Origin: an uncultured Lachnospiraceae bacterium
GTDB lineage: Bacteria; Bacillota; Clostridia; Lachnospirales; Lachnospiraceae
DNA: 7,926 bases
Assembly (NCBI GenBank): GCA_902489925.1
Contig: CABUBX010000103.1
Location: forward strand, 1-7,926
Reading direction: 5' to 3'
A program made the position numbers and the translations under genes. A model generated the notes under the pieces. That model ran no database searches. It worked only from the letters and a program-made list of their open reading frames with translations, and was not told where the DNA came from. Shown here one piece after another: positions 1 to 6,341 of the stretch; position 1 is the stretch's first letter; each line of letters starts with the position of its first letter.

Positions 1-1798
1 AGCAACCGCCGTCACTGTGGAAATCAAAGACGGCGGCATCAGCTATATCCGAATTACCGACAACGGTATTGGCATTGATAAAAGCGATATTCCGATTGCT
101 TTTTACAGACATTCCACAAGTAAAATTAAATCTGTCGAGGATTTACTCGTTGTCTCATCGCTTGGCTTTCGCGGCGAAGCACTGTCAAGTATTGCAGCAG
201 TTTCTCAGATTGAGCTTATGACAAAAACCACAGGTTCACTCATCGGAACCCGATACAAAATCGAGGGCGGTGAGGAAAAATCTATAGAAGATATCGGCTG
301 TCCACAGGGAACAACCTTTATTGTAAGAAACCTTTTTTATAATACACCTGCGCGGCGGAAATTTTTAAAAACCGCGATGACCGAAGCCGGATATATCAGT
401 GATTTGTTGCACCGGCTCGCCCTGTCACATCCCGAAATTTCTTTTAAATTTATTAATAACGGACAAATTAAACTGCACACAACAGGCAATATGCGGCTTA
501 AAGATATCATTTATAATGTCTACGGCAGAGATATTACCGCAAATCTCCTTGAAGTCAGCGCAAAAGCCGGAAGCACCGACATCAGCGGCTTTATCGGGAA
601 GCCATTGATATGCCGCGGCAACAGAGCTTATGAAAACTATTTTATTAACGGTCGCTATATACGAAGCGGTATTATTACAAAGGCTATTGAAGAAGCCTAT
701 AAAAACTTCATCATGGTTCACAAATATCCGCTGACTGTGCTTCATTTTAAGATAGATACTTCTTTAATTGATGTCAATGTCCATCCGACAAAAATGGAAA
801 TACGCTTTAACAATAATGAAGAAATTTACCGACTTGTTTATCATGCTATCCGTCAGGCACTTGAAGGACGTGAGCTGATTCCTCAAGTAGAAATTAACTC
901 CGAAAAAAAAGCGCACAAGGAAAAACCGGAAGAAAAACAAAGGCCGTCTATCCCTGAGCCTTTTGAGAAAATGCGCCGGGCAGCTATGCTGCGCGAAGCA
1001 CAAAATGAATATACACCGGCAAAATTAACCGCTCAAAAAGCACTGACACCAGCATCGACGCCAAACACTGAAACGAAAACAGCCGTCACTCCTTCCGTGA
1101 CAGCAGAAACTAAAGTAGCCGCAGTGCCTGCTGCAACAACAGAAAATAAAACAGCCGCAGTGCCAAAAAAAACAGAGCAGCTTTCACTTTTCAAGTCGCC
1201 GCTGCTTTCACGCGAGGCACGGTCTTCGCATAAATTAATCGGACAAGTTTTTGATACCTATTGGATTGTGGAATATGACGGCAAAATGTTTATTATTGAC
1301 CAGCATGCCGCCCACGAAAAAGTTCTTTATGAAAAAATCCTTGCCCGCTACAAAGCCTCAAATCCATCATCACAGCTGTTGGAACCGCCAATGATATTGT
1401 CCCTGTCTATGAAGGAGGAAACAGCCTTAAAAGAGCATATGGACAGTTTTACGGCGCTTGGATTTGAAATCGAGCCTTTTGGCGGAAGTGAATATGCCGT
1501 CAGAGCCGTACCAATGGATTTATATGGCTTTAAAGCAAAAGATATTATTGTAGAAATGATTGACCAAATCAGCTCAGAAATCGGACACTTAAATGATGAT
1601 ATGATTGCCGATAGGCTTGCAACCGCAGCTTGTAAGGCTGCCGTTAAGGGCAATCAGCAGTTGTCCTTTAAAGAAGCCGATACGCTGATTGAACTGCTTT
1701 TACAGGCAAAAAACCCTTATACATGCCCTCACGGACGTCCGACAATCATTTCTATGAGCAAGTATGAGCTTGAAAAAAAATTCAAGCGTATTCAATAA
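1..1798 (+). CDS. mutL: DNA mismatch repair protein MutL, 5'-truncated by window edge
   Basis: MutL couples mismatch recognition by MutS to strand incision. The reading frame is open from nt 2 with no start codon, so the gene begins upstream; about 40 N-terminal residues, including the first ATP-binding motif, are missing, and 598 codons remain. The GTG at nt 17 is internal, since the preceding residues ATAVT fit the MutL family. Visible GHKL ATPase motifs are DNGIGI (59-76) and GFRGEAL (164-184). A Lys/Glu/Ala/Thr-rich linker (about 890-1200) carries a degenerate 12-residue repeat and the clamp-binding-like motif QLSLF (1178-1192). The C-terminal domain has the metal-dependent endonuclease motif DQHAAHEKVLYE (1298-1333), ACKAAVKG (1628-1651) and CPHGRPT (1724-1744). 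This is therefore a nicking MutL of the type found in bacteria lacking MutH. It is followed 11 nt later by miaA, a common pairing. Confidence 0.97.
   Translation, partial: ATAVTVEIKDGGISYIRITDNGIGIDKSDIPIAFYRHSTSKIKSVEDLLVVSSLGFRGEALSSIAAVSQIELMTKTTGSLIGTRYKIEGGEEKSIEDIGCPQGTTFIVRNLFYNTPARRKFLKTAMTEAGYISDLLHRLALSHPEISFKFINNGQIKLHTTGNMRLKDIIYNVYGRDITANLLEVSAKAGSTDISGFIGKPLICRGNRAYENYFINGRYIRSGIITKAIEEAYKNFIMVHKYPLTVLHFKIDTSLIDVNVHPTKMEIRFNNNEEIYRLVYHAIRQALEGRELIPQVEINSEKKAHKEKPEEKQRPSIPEPFEKMRRAAMLREAQNEYTPAKLTAQKALTPASTPNTETKTAVTPSVTAETKVAAVPAATTENKTAAVPKKTEQLSLFKSPLLSREARSSHKLIGQVFDTYWIVEYDGKMFIIDQHAAHEKVLYEKILARYKASNPSSQLLEPPMILSLSMKEETALKEHMDSFTALGFEIEPFGGSEYAVRAVPMDLYGFKAKDIIVEMIDQISSEIGHLNDDMIADRLATAACKAAVKGNQQLSFKEADTLIELLLQAKNPYTCPHGRPTIISMSKYELEKKFKRIQ
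1067..1174 (+). repeat. Degenerate 36-bp tandem repeat, three copies, in the MutL linker
   Basis: Three consecutive 12-codon units start at 1067, 1103 and 1139. They read TETKTAVTPSVT, AETKVAAVPAAT and TENKTAAVPKKT. The spacing is exact and in frame, but the nucleotide units have diverged. The repeat lies in the unstructured linker between the ATPase and endonuclease domains, just before QLSLF. It probably arose by in-frame slippage or duplication, which the flexible linker tolerates. Confidence 0.75.
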
Positions 1799-1809
1799 AA
1801 GGAGGCCAC

Positions 1810-2763
1810 ATGGAAAATGCTAAAAAGCCGTTAATTATACTTACGGGACCGACAGCCGTCGGTAAAACAGAGTTATCTATCAATCTTGCAAAAGCTGTCG
1901 GCGGTGAAATTATCTCTGCCGATTCTATGCAGGTTTACAAATATATGGATATCGGCACAGCCAAGATTGAAAAAGCACAGATGGCAGGCATCCCACATTT
2001 TCTTGTGGACGAGCTTATGCCGGACGAAGAATTTAATGTTGTTATTTTCCAAAAAAAAGCGAAAGCTTACATGGAGGAAATCTATAACCGCGGACATATT
2101 CCTATTTTAGTCGGAGGCACCGGCTTTTATATCCAGTCTGTCCTTTACGATATTGATTTTGAAGCCGAGGACAGTGATATGAGTTATCGACATATGCTTG
2201 AAGCCGAAGCCCAAAAAGAAAATGGTGCCCAAAGGCTTCATGCTGCACTTGCCGATGTTGATTTTGAGGCTGCCGATAAAATCCATGCCAATAACGTCAA
2301 AAAGGTTATCCGCGCACTTGAGTTTTATCATAAAACAGGGCAGAAGATTTCTGAGCATAATAAACAACAGCAGGAGAAAAAATCACCGTACAATTTTATG
2401 TATTTCGTGCTGGAACATGACCGTCAAATACTTTACACGCGCATTGAAGACCGAATCGATGCAATGCTCAAGGACGGATTAATCGATGAGGTTCAAAAGC
2501 TTCTCGATATGGGATATACAAAAAATCTTGTCTCCATGCAAGGGCTCGGCTATAAAGAAATTATTGATTATTTACAGGGGAAAACGAGCCTTGATGAGGC
2601 AATCTATATTTTAAAACGGGACACACGTCATTTTGCCAAACGCCAGCTGACATGGTTTCGCCGCGAAAAATGCGTATGCCGCGTTGAAAAGCAAAATTTT
2701 GAAAACGAAAAAACCGTTCTTGACTATATGCTTTTACAGTTAAAGAATGTCCATATTATATAA
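1810..2763 (+). CDS. miaA: tRNA dimethylallyltransferase MiaA
   Basis: MiaA transfers the dimethylallyl group from DMAPP to N6 of adenosine 37 in tRNAs reading UNN codons, giving i6A37. The 317-residue length is normal for the family. It opens with a P-loop, GPTAVGKT (residues 13-20), followed by SADSMQVY (36-43), whose Asp38 aligns with the catalytic base, and DIGTAK (47-52). GGTGFYIQS then marks the prenyl-acceptor channel region. RDTRHFAKRQLTWFRRE near the C-terminus is the conserved basic tRNA-contacting segment. The ATG is preceded by GGAGG (1801-1805) 4 nt away, only 11 nt after the mutL stop, so the two are almost certainly co-transcribed. hfq, which often follows miaA, is not here. 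Confidence 0.97.
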   Translation: MENAKKPLIILTGPTAVGKTELSINLAKAVGGEIISADSMQVYKYMDIGTAKIEKAQMAGIPHFLVDELMPDEEFNVVIFQKKAKAYMEEIYNRGHIPILVGGTGFYIQSVLYDIDFEAEDSDMSYRHMLEAEAQKENGAQRLHAALADVDFEAADKIHANNVKKVIRALEFYHKTGQKISEHNKQQQEKKSPYNFMYFVLEHDRQILYTRIEDRIDAMLKDGLIDEVQKLLDMGYTKNLVSMQGLGYKEIIDYLQGKTSLDEAIYILKRDTRHFAKRQLTWFRREKCVCRVEKQNFENEKTVLDYMLLQLKNVHII

Positions 2764-2769
2764 TCATCT

Positions 2770-2777
2770 AAGGAGAG
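2770..2777 (+). promoter_or_regulatory. Ribosome binding site that fixes the ynbB start
   Basis: AAGGAGAG sits 8 nt before the ATG at 2786. It decides against the longer frame from 2747, which would overlap miaA by 17 nt and add 13 residues with no Shine-Dalgarno sequence. Confidence 0.8.
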
Positions 2778-2785
2778 AAATCGTT

Positions 2786-4072
2786 ATGAATTTAAAAAGC
2801 TACTACGAAAGTCTCGGTGTCAAACCCGAAGTCTTTGAATACTGTCAATCCATCGAAAGCCTGTTAAAGGACCGTTTCGACGAAATTGACGCCATTGCAG
2901 AACTTAATCAGCTAAAGGTTATCAAAGCTCTGCAGGATAATCACGTCAGCGATTATCATTTTAACAGCGGCACCGGTTACGGCTACAACGATGACGGCCG
3001 CGACACTTTAGAAAAAGTATACGCCAGCATCTTTCATACAGAGGATGCCCTTGTCCGTCCCCATATTACCTGCGGTACACATGCCCTAAGTACTGCTTTA
3101 TCCGGTAATTTAAGACCGGGTGACGAGCTTTTGTCCCCTGTAGGAAAGCCCTACGATACACTTGAGGAAGTTATCGGCATTCGCCCGTCAAGAGGCTCTT
3201 TAGCTGAATATGGTGTAACCTACAGACAGGTCGATTTGCTTGATGACGGCAGTTTTGATTATGAAAATATTAAAAAGGCTATCAATGATAAGACAAAGCT
3301 CGTCACAATTCAGCGCTCTAAAGGCTATCAGACACGGCCGACACTTTCTGTCGGCAAAATCGGTGAGCTCATTGCTTTTATAAAGTCAATTAAGCCGGAT
3401 GTTATTTGTATGGTTGATAACTGCTACGGAGAGTTTGTCGAAACCATTGAACCGACAGATGTGGGGGCTGACATGTGTGTCGGCTCATTAATTAAAAACC
3501 CGGGCGGCGGTCTTGCGCCAATCGGCGGCTATATTGTCGGTAAAAAAGAATGTATAGAAAATGCCGCCTGCCGCTTAACAACACCCGGACTTGGCAAAGA
3601 GGTCGGCGCCAGCCTTGGCGTCAACAGAAGCTTCTTTCAGGGACTTTTCCTCGCGCCTCAGGTCGTTGCAGGCGCTGTTAAAGGCGCAGTTTTTGCCGCA
3701 AATATTTATGAACGTCTCGGCTTTAAGGTTGTCCCTGACAGTACAGAAAGCCGTCATGATATCATTCAGGCTGTCGTTCTTGGCTCTGCCGAGGGTGTCA
3801 TTGAATTTTGTAAAGGTATTCAGGCCGCAGCACCTGTTGATGCCCATGTAACGCCTGAACCGTGGGCGATGCCGGGCTACGACAGCGAAGTCATTATGGC
3901 TGCCGGCGCTTTCATTCAGGGCTCATCCATCGAACTGTCCGCAGATGCACCGATTAAACCGCCGTATTCCGTATATTTTCAAGGCGGTATCACATGGTAT
4001 CATTCAAAGCTCGGTATTGTTATGTCTCTTGAAAAGCTCTATGAGGCAGGTCTTGTAAAACTTTCAAAATAG
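2786..4072 (+). CDS. ynbB: PLP-dependent methionine gamma-lyase family protein (YnbB-like, 'aluminium resistance' family)
   Basis: This 428-residue protein belongs to the fold-type I PLP family named Met_gamma_lyase / aluminium resistance protein, represented by B. subtilis YnbB. Family landmarks are FHSGTGYGY-like FNSGTGYGYNDDGRDTLE near residue 60, the block RPHITCGTHALSTAL, GDELLSPVGKPYDTLEE, and VDNCYGEF. The probable PLP-binding lysine is Lys237 in SLIKNPGGG (codon at 3494). The C-terminal block SIELSADAPIKPP is also conserved in the family. The true substrate is not established for most members; a C-S lyase reaction on a methionine- or cystathionine-like amino acid is inferred from homology only. 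It lies 22 nt after miaA with its own good ribosome site and is the last gene before a terminator-like hairpin, so it likely ends the mutL-miaA transcript. Confidence 0.92.
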   Translation: MNLKSYYESLGVKPEVFEYCQSIESLLKDRFDEIDAIAELNQLKVIKALQDNHVSDYHFNSGTGYGYNDDGRDTLEKVYASIFHTEDALVRPHITCGTHALSTALSGNLRPGDELLSPVGKPYDTLEEVIGIRPSRGSLAEYGVTYRQVDLLDDGSFDYENIKKAINDKTKLVTIQRSKGYQTRPTLSVGKIGELIAFIKSIKPDVICMVDNCYGEFVETIEPTDVGADMCVGSLIKNPGGGLAPIGGYIVGKKECIENAACRLTTPGLGKEVGASLGVNRSFFQGLFLAPQVVAGAVKGAVFAANIYERLGFKVVPDSTESRHDIIQAVVLGSAEGVIEFCKGIQAAAPVDAHVTPEPWAMPGYDSEVIMAAGAFIQGSSIELSADAPIKPPYSVYFQGGITWYHSKLGIVMSLEKLYEAGLVKLSK

Positions 4073-4113
4073 GCCTGTGTCAAATAGTGTCGATATTTTC
4101 AAATCTATTTCGG

Positions 4114-4142
4114 TATACAATCAGCTTCTCCTGTGCTAAAAT
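4114..4142 (+). promoter_or_regulatory. Possible weak radC promoter overlapping the terminator
   Basis: TATACA (4114-4119, 4 of 6 to the -35 consensus), a 17-nt spacer, then TAAAAT (4137-4142, 5 of 6) with an extended -10 TG immediately upstream (TGCTAAAAT). Initiation would be near 4149, inside the hairpin's 3' half. Only the sequence pattern supports it; the -35 is poor. Confidence 0.3.
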
Positions 4143-4167
4143 AAAAGCGTGTGCAGGAGAAGTTTTT
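4125..4167 (+). terminator. Rho-independent terminator after ynbB
   Basis: The arms CTTCTCCTG (4125-4133) and CAGGAGAAG (4154-4162) are perfectly complementary and can be extended inward by two G·T wobbles and a C-G pair. Five T residues follow directly (4163-4167), then more T-rich sequence. The loop is long, roughly 14-20 nt, which lowers confidence slightly. It separates the mutL-miaA-ynbB group from radC. Confidence 0.65.
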
Positions 4168-4195
4168 ATATTTTTACACTCATGGCTCTTTTAAG

Positions 4196-4202
4196 AAAGG
4201 AG
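4196..4202 (+). promoter_or_regulatory. Ribosome binding site that fixes the radC start
   Basis: AAAGGAG lies 6 nt before the ATG at 4209. An ATG at 4205 is out of frame and closes after a few codons. In-frame upstream starts at 4149 and 4182 lack a ribosome site, and the 4149 start would fall inside the terminator hairpin. Confidence 0.8.
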
Positions 4203-4208
4203 TCATGT

Positions 4209-4913
4209 ATGACAACCAATTCTAAATTACCAATCAAAAGTATGCCGGAGTCTGAGCGTCCCTATGAAAAATGTCAGAAACAAGGGGTAAAAGCGCTGTC
4301 TGACGCAGAACTTCTGGCCGTCATCATTAAAACCGGAACCAAAGATTTAAGAAGTACGGACCTCGCATTGAATGTTTTATCACTTTGTGACACTCATGGC
4401 GGTATCTCCGGTCTATGCCATTTATCCATTACCGATTTAGAAAAAATTAAAGGTATCGGGGAAGTTAAAGCCATTCAGCTTTTATGTGCGGCAGAGCTTG
4501 CCGTGCGCATTTCTGTCTCCGGGGCAAAGCAGCGGCTTTGTTTTAATTGCCCTGATACCATTGCGGCTTACTATATGGAGGAGATGCGCCATTACACACA
4601 GGAACACCTTATGCTCATGATGTTTGATACAAAAAACTGCCTTATACGTGACAGTCTTATATTTAAAGGCACGGTTAATTCTGCCGTTGTACAGCCGCGG
4701 GAAATTTTTATCGAAGCTTTGCGATATGAGGCTGTCAGTATTATTATCGTTCACAATCATCCAAGCGGTGACCCGACCCCAAGCAAGGAGGACATCCTTG
4801 TAACAAAAACACTTTATCAGGCCGGACGTTATATCGGCATCCGGCTTTTAGACCACCTGATTATCGGTGAACAAAAGTACGAATCCCTCGCGCGGTTTAT
4901 ATGTGAAGCTTAA
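4209..4913 (+). CDS. radC: RadC/YsxA-family JAB1/MPN-domain protein
   Basis: The 234-residue length is typical of chromosomal RadC. The N-terminal UPF0758 part contains LSDAELLAVIIKTGT (about residues 30-44) and a helix-hairpin-helix, IKGIGEVKA (80-88), suggesting DNA contact. The C-terminal JAB/MPN domain carries the JAMM signature HNHPSGDPTPSKED (182-195), with metal ligands His182, His184 and Asp195 plus Ser192. The family name reflects an old DNA-repair assignment that was later withdrawn in E. coli, so the biochemical role is unknown; a metal-dependent hydrolase is an inference from the motif. In B. subtilis and many Clostridia this gene stands directly upstream of mreBCD and min genes; here it stands directly upstream of minD. 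All key residues look intact. Confidence 0.93.
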   Translation: MTTNSKLPIKSMPESERPYEKCQKQGVKALSDAELLAVIIKTGTKDLRSTDLALNVLSLCDTHGGISGLCHLSITDLEKIKGIGEVKAIQLLCAAELAVRISVSGAKQRLCFNCPDTIAAYYMEEMRHYTQEHLMLMMFDTKNCLIRDSLIFKGTVNSAVVQPREIFIEALRYEAVSIIIVHNHPSGDPTPSKEDILVTKTLYQAGRYIGIRLLDHLIIGEQKYESLARFICEA

Positions 4914-4935
4914 AAACCCTCGATAGGTTTTTAAG
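4909..4935 (+). terminator. Perfect 10-bp inverted repeat over the radC stop, possible terminator
   Basis: CTTAAAAACC (4909-4918), a 7-nt loop, then GGTTTTTAAG (4926-4935). The left arm contains the radC stop codon TAA (4911-4913). The only T-run is inside the right arm and no T-tract follows, so it is not a textbook intrinsic terminator. The run of five T within the arm, and five A in the other arm, could act in either direction. Confidence 0.4.
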
Positions 4936-4959
4936 AGAATGCACCAAATGATAATGTAT

Positions 4960-4989
4960 TTGACATTTTCAACATTAATCGAATAAATT
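4960..4989 (+). promoter_or_regulatory. Second, weaker promoter-like site upstream of minD
   Basis: TTGACA (4960-4965) is a perfect -35, but the best -10 is TAAATT (4984-4989, 4 of 6) at an 18-nt spacing. A start from it would fall at about 4996, just before the stronger promoter at 5001. It may be a real upstream start or merely a repeated element, since TTGACATTTT recurs 41 bp downstream. Confidence 0.3.
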
Positions 4990-5000
4990 TGCGAGCTTAA

Positions 5001-5029
5001 TTGACATTTTTTGCAAAATATTATATGAT
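5001..5029 (+). promoter_or_regulatory. Strong sigma-A-type promoter for minD-minE
   Basis: TTGACA (5001-5006, 6 of 6), a 17-nt spacer, then TATGAT (5024-5029, 5 of 6). The predicted transcript starts near 5036 and leaves a leader of about 50 nt before the minD ATG, with GGAGG at 5073-5077. This makes minD-minE an independent unit and not a continuation of an upstream mre operon. Confidence 0.75.
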
Positions 5030-5086
5030 GTTAAAAGCTTTCTTTGTTTATTCGACCGTTTAATTTATCATTGGAGGTAAATCCCT

Positions 5087-5878
5087 ATGGGTGAAGTATT
5101 TGTGATTACATCCGGAAAAGGCGGTGTCGGAAAAACGACCACATCGGCTAATATCGGCGCCGGTCTCGCGAAACTTGACAAGAAAGTGATTCTTATCGAT
5201 ACAGATATCGGTCTTAGAAATCTTGATGTTGTTATGGGGCTGGAAAACCGTATCGTCTATCATTTAGTCGATGTCATTGAAGGAAGATGCCGTCTTAAAC
5301 AGGCTTTAATTCATGACCAGCGTTTTCCGAATTTATACTTGCTGCCATCGGCGCAGACAAAGGATAAAACGGCCGTCACACCAATGCAGATGAAAAAACT
5401 GACAGACCAACTAAAAGAAGACTACGATTATGTTCTTCTTGATTGTCCCGCAGGTATTGAACAGGGCTTTTTCAATGCCATTGCCGGTGCAGATAAGGCG
5501 ATTATCGTCACAACACCTGAAATTTCTGCAATCAGAGATGCCGACAGAGTTTCAGGACTTCTTACAGCTCACGGCATTGACAACGTTTATATGATTGTCA
5601 ATCGCCTCAGACCGGACCTTATACGCCGCGGCGATATGATGTCTGTAGAAGACGTTGTTGATATTCTCGGTCTTTCTTTGCTCGGCTTTGTTCCCGATGA
5701 CAAACATGTTGTTATCTCAACCAACCACGGGGAACCGGTCATCGGACTTAAAACCCCTGCCGGTCAGGCCTACAGTGATATTTGCCAGCGAATTGCCGGT
5801 CATCAGCTTCCATTAGATACGGCAAAATTAAACAGGGGCTTTTTTCATCACATAAGCCGCCTTCTTAAAATAAGTTAA
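5087..5878 (+). CDS. minD: Septum site-determining ATPase MinD
   Basis: MinD is a ParA/MinD-family ATPase that dimerises with ATP on the membrane, binds MinE and normally recruits the FtsZ inhibitor MinC. At 263 residues the length is standard. The deviant Walker A motif GKGGVGKT occupies residues 10-17, with signature Lys11 and Lys16. DTDIGLRNLDVVMGLENR (37-54) is highly MinD-specific, and VLLDCPAG is the Walker B region. The C-terminus GFFHHISRLLKIS (about 251-263) is an amphipathic, basic helix like the MinD membrane-targeting sequence. The ATG at 5087 has GGAGG 9 nt upstream. minE follows by 12 nt. No minC is found before it, although minC usually occupies that position in Clostridia. Confidence 0.96.
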   Translation: MGEVFVITSGKGGVGKTTTSANIGAGLAKLDKKVILIDTDIGLRNLDVVMGLENRIVYHLVDVIEGRCRLKQALIHDQRFPNLYLLPSAQTKDKTAVTPMQMKKLTDQLKEDYDYVLLDCPAGIEQGFFNAIAGADKAIIVTTPEISAIRDADRVSGLLTAHGIDNVYMIVNRLRPDLIRRGDMMSVEDVVDILGLSLLGFVPDDKHVVISTNHGEPVIGLKTPAGQAYSDICQRIAGHQLPLDTAKLNRGFFHHISRLLKIS

Positions 5879-5890
5879 GGGGGCCTTTTG

Positions 5891-6163
5891 ATGATATTTT
5901 CCCGTTTATTAAAAAAGAAATCCGGAAGCATCGCCAAAGAGCGCCTCGCTGCCGTGCTCGTGTCAGACAGAGCGCGCTGTTCACCGGATACACTTGCCAA
6001 CATTCAGTGTGATATTTCCCATGCATTGGAAAAATATATGGAAATTAACTTAAAAACAATTGATTTTAAGTTAATTTCACATGAAAAAGAAGTACCTGTT
6101 TTAGTTGTTTATATTCCATTTAAGGAAATTATTGAGAAACCGACAAAACAACACCTTGATTGA
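5891..6163 (+). CDS. minE: Cell division topological specificity factor MinE
   Basis: MinE stimulates the MinD ATPase and drives MinD off the membrane, giving pole-to-pole patterning. The ATG at 5891 is chosen, giving 90 residues; a TTG one codon earlier (5888) is less likely. AAGGGGG (5877-5883) is a serviceable but non-canonical ribosome site overlapping the minD stop. The N-terminus MIFSRLLKKK is an amphipathic membrane-binding segment, as in E. coli MinE. The anti-MinCD segment SIAKERLAAVLVSDR (13-27) matches the family well. The remainder, with VPVLVVYIPF near the C-terminus, forms the topological-specificity beta domain. Codons 51-63 lie in a large palindrome (6041-6078). Expected partners are MinD just upstream and, elsewhere if present, MinC. 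Confidence 0.93.
   Translation: MIFSRLLKKKSGSIAKERLAAVLVSDRARCSPDTLANIQCDISHALEKYMEINLKTIDFKLISHEKEVPVLVVYIPFKEIIEKPTKQHLD
6041..6078. repeat. 38-bp near-perfect palindrome inside minE
   Basis: The arm GAAATTAACTTAAAA (6041-6055) is the exact reverse complement of TTTTAAGTTAATTTC (6064-6078). The 8-nt centre ACAATTGA itself contains the palindrome CAATTG (6057-6062), so the only unpaired symmetric positions are the A/A at 6056 and 6063. It encodes residues 51-63 of MinE. No T-run follows, so it is not an intrinsic terminator. Its role, if any, is unknown. Confidence 0.9.
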
Positions 6164-6191
6164 GAGACCTATTCTTATTGCCGGTGAGTGC

Positions 6192-6222
6192 TATAAATAA
6201 TTTTTTTCGTTAATTATTTATA
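6192..6222. repeat. A+T-only inverted repeat between minE and mgsA
   Basis: TATAAATAATT (6192-6202) and AATTATTTATA (6212-6222) are exact reverse complements around a 9-nt, T-rich centre. It lies 28 nt after the minE stop and just before the mgsA promoter. A stem made only of A-T pairs is a poor intrinsic terminator. It could be an operator, or simply a by-product of an A+T-rich spacer. Confidence 0.5.
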
Positions 6223-6228
6223 AATATA

Positions 6229-6257
6229 TTGCAAAACCTCACATTATTTTGTATATT
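6229..6257 (+). promoter_or_regulatory. Probable sigma-A-type promoter for mgsA
   Basis: TTGCAA (6229-6234, 4 of 6), a 17-nt spacer, then TATATT (6252-6257, 5 of 6); the overlapping TATTAT at 6254 is an alternative -10. Start near 6264 leaves a leader of about 78 nt, A+T rich, ending in a strong AGGAGG. No known riboswitch structure was recognised in the leader. Confidence 0.5.
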
Positions 6258-6327
6258 ATTAATATAGCATTTTTATCTTTAAAAGTGAGGAAGGTTTATA
6301 TTAAAAAATGTTTGTCTACAACAAAAC

Positions 6328-6333
6328 AGGAGG
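6328..6333 (+). promoter_or_regulatory. Ribosome binding site that fixes the mgsA start
   Basis: AGGAGG stands 8 nt before the ATG at 6342. The open frame continues upstream to 6249, but those 31 extra residues lack family similarity and begin inside the promoter. Confidence 0.85.
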
Positions 6334-6341
6334 TATTAACC

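Noticed and set aside
1768..1787. 7-bp inverted repeat with an A6 loop near the mutL 3' end
   Set aside because: Short, lies in coding sequence, lacks a T-tract, and miaA follows closely with its own ribosome site; a chance product of lysine and leucine codons is likely.
2747..2785. Longer N-terminus for the ynbB-like protein starting inside miaA
   Set aside because: No ribosome site at 2747, while AAGGAGAG precedes the ATG at 2786 and the family begins there.
3575..3851. Open frames on both strands inside the ynbB-like gene
   Set aside because: Shadows of a well-conserved PLP enzyme with no family features of their own.
4149..4208. Extended RadC start
   Set aside because: The first ATG lies in the terminator hairpin, and the family N-terminus and AAAGGAG support 4209.
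6237..6290. CCTCAC / GTGAGG complementary pair in the mgsA leader
   Set aside because: Only six pairs separated by 42 nt, overlapping the promoter; no riboswitch-like architecture could be built around it.
6249..6341. Extended MgsA start or a small upstream peptide
   Set aside because: The frame starts within the promoter, lacks a ribosome site and shows no family similarity; AGGAGG directs the start at 6342.
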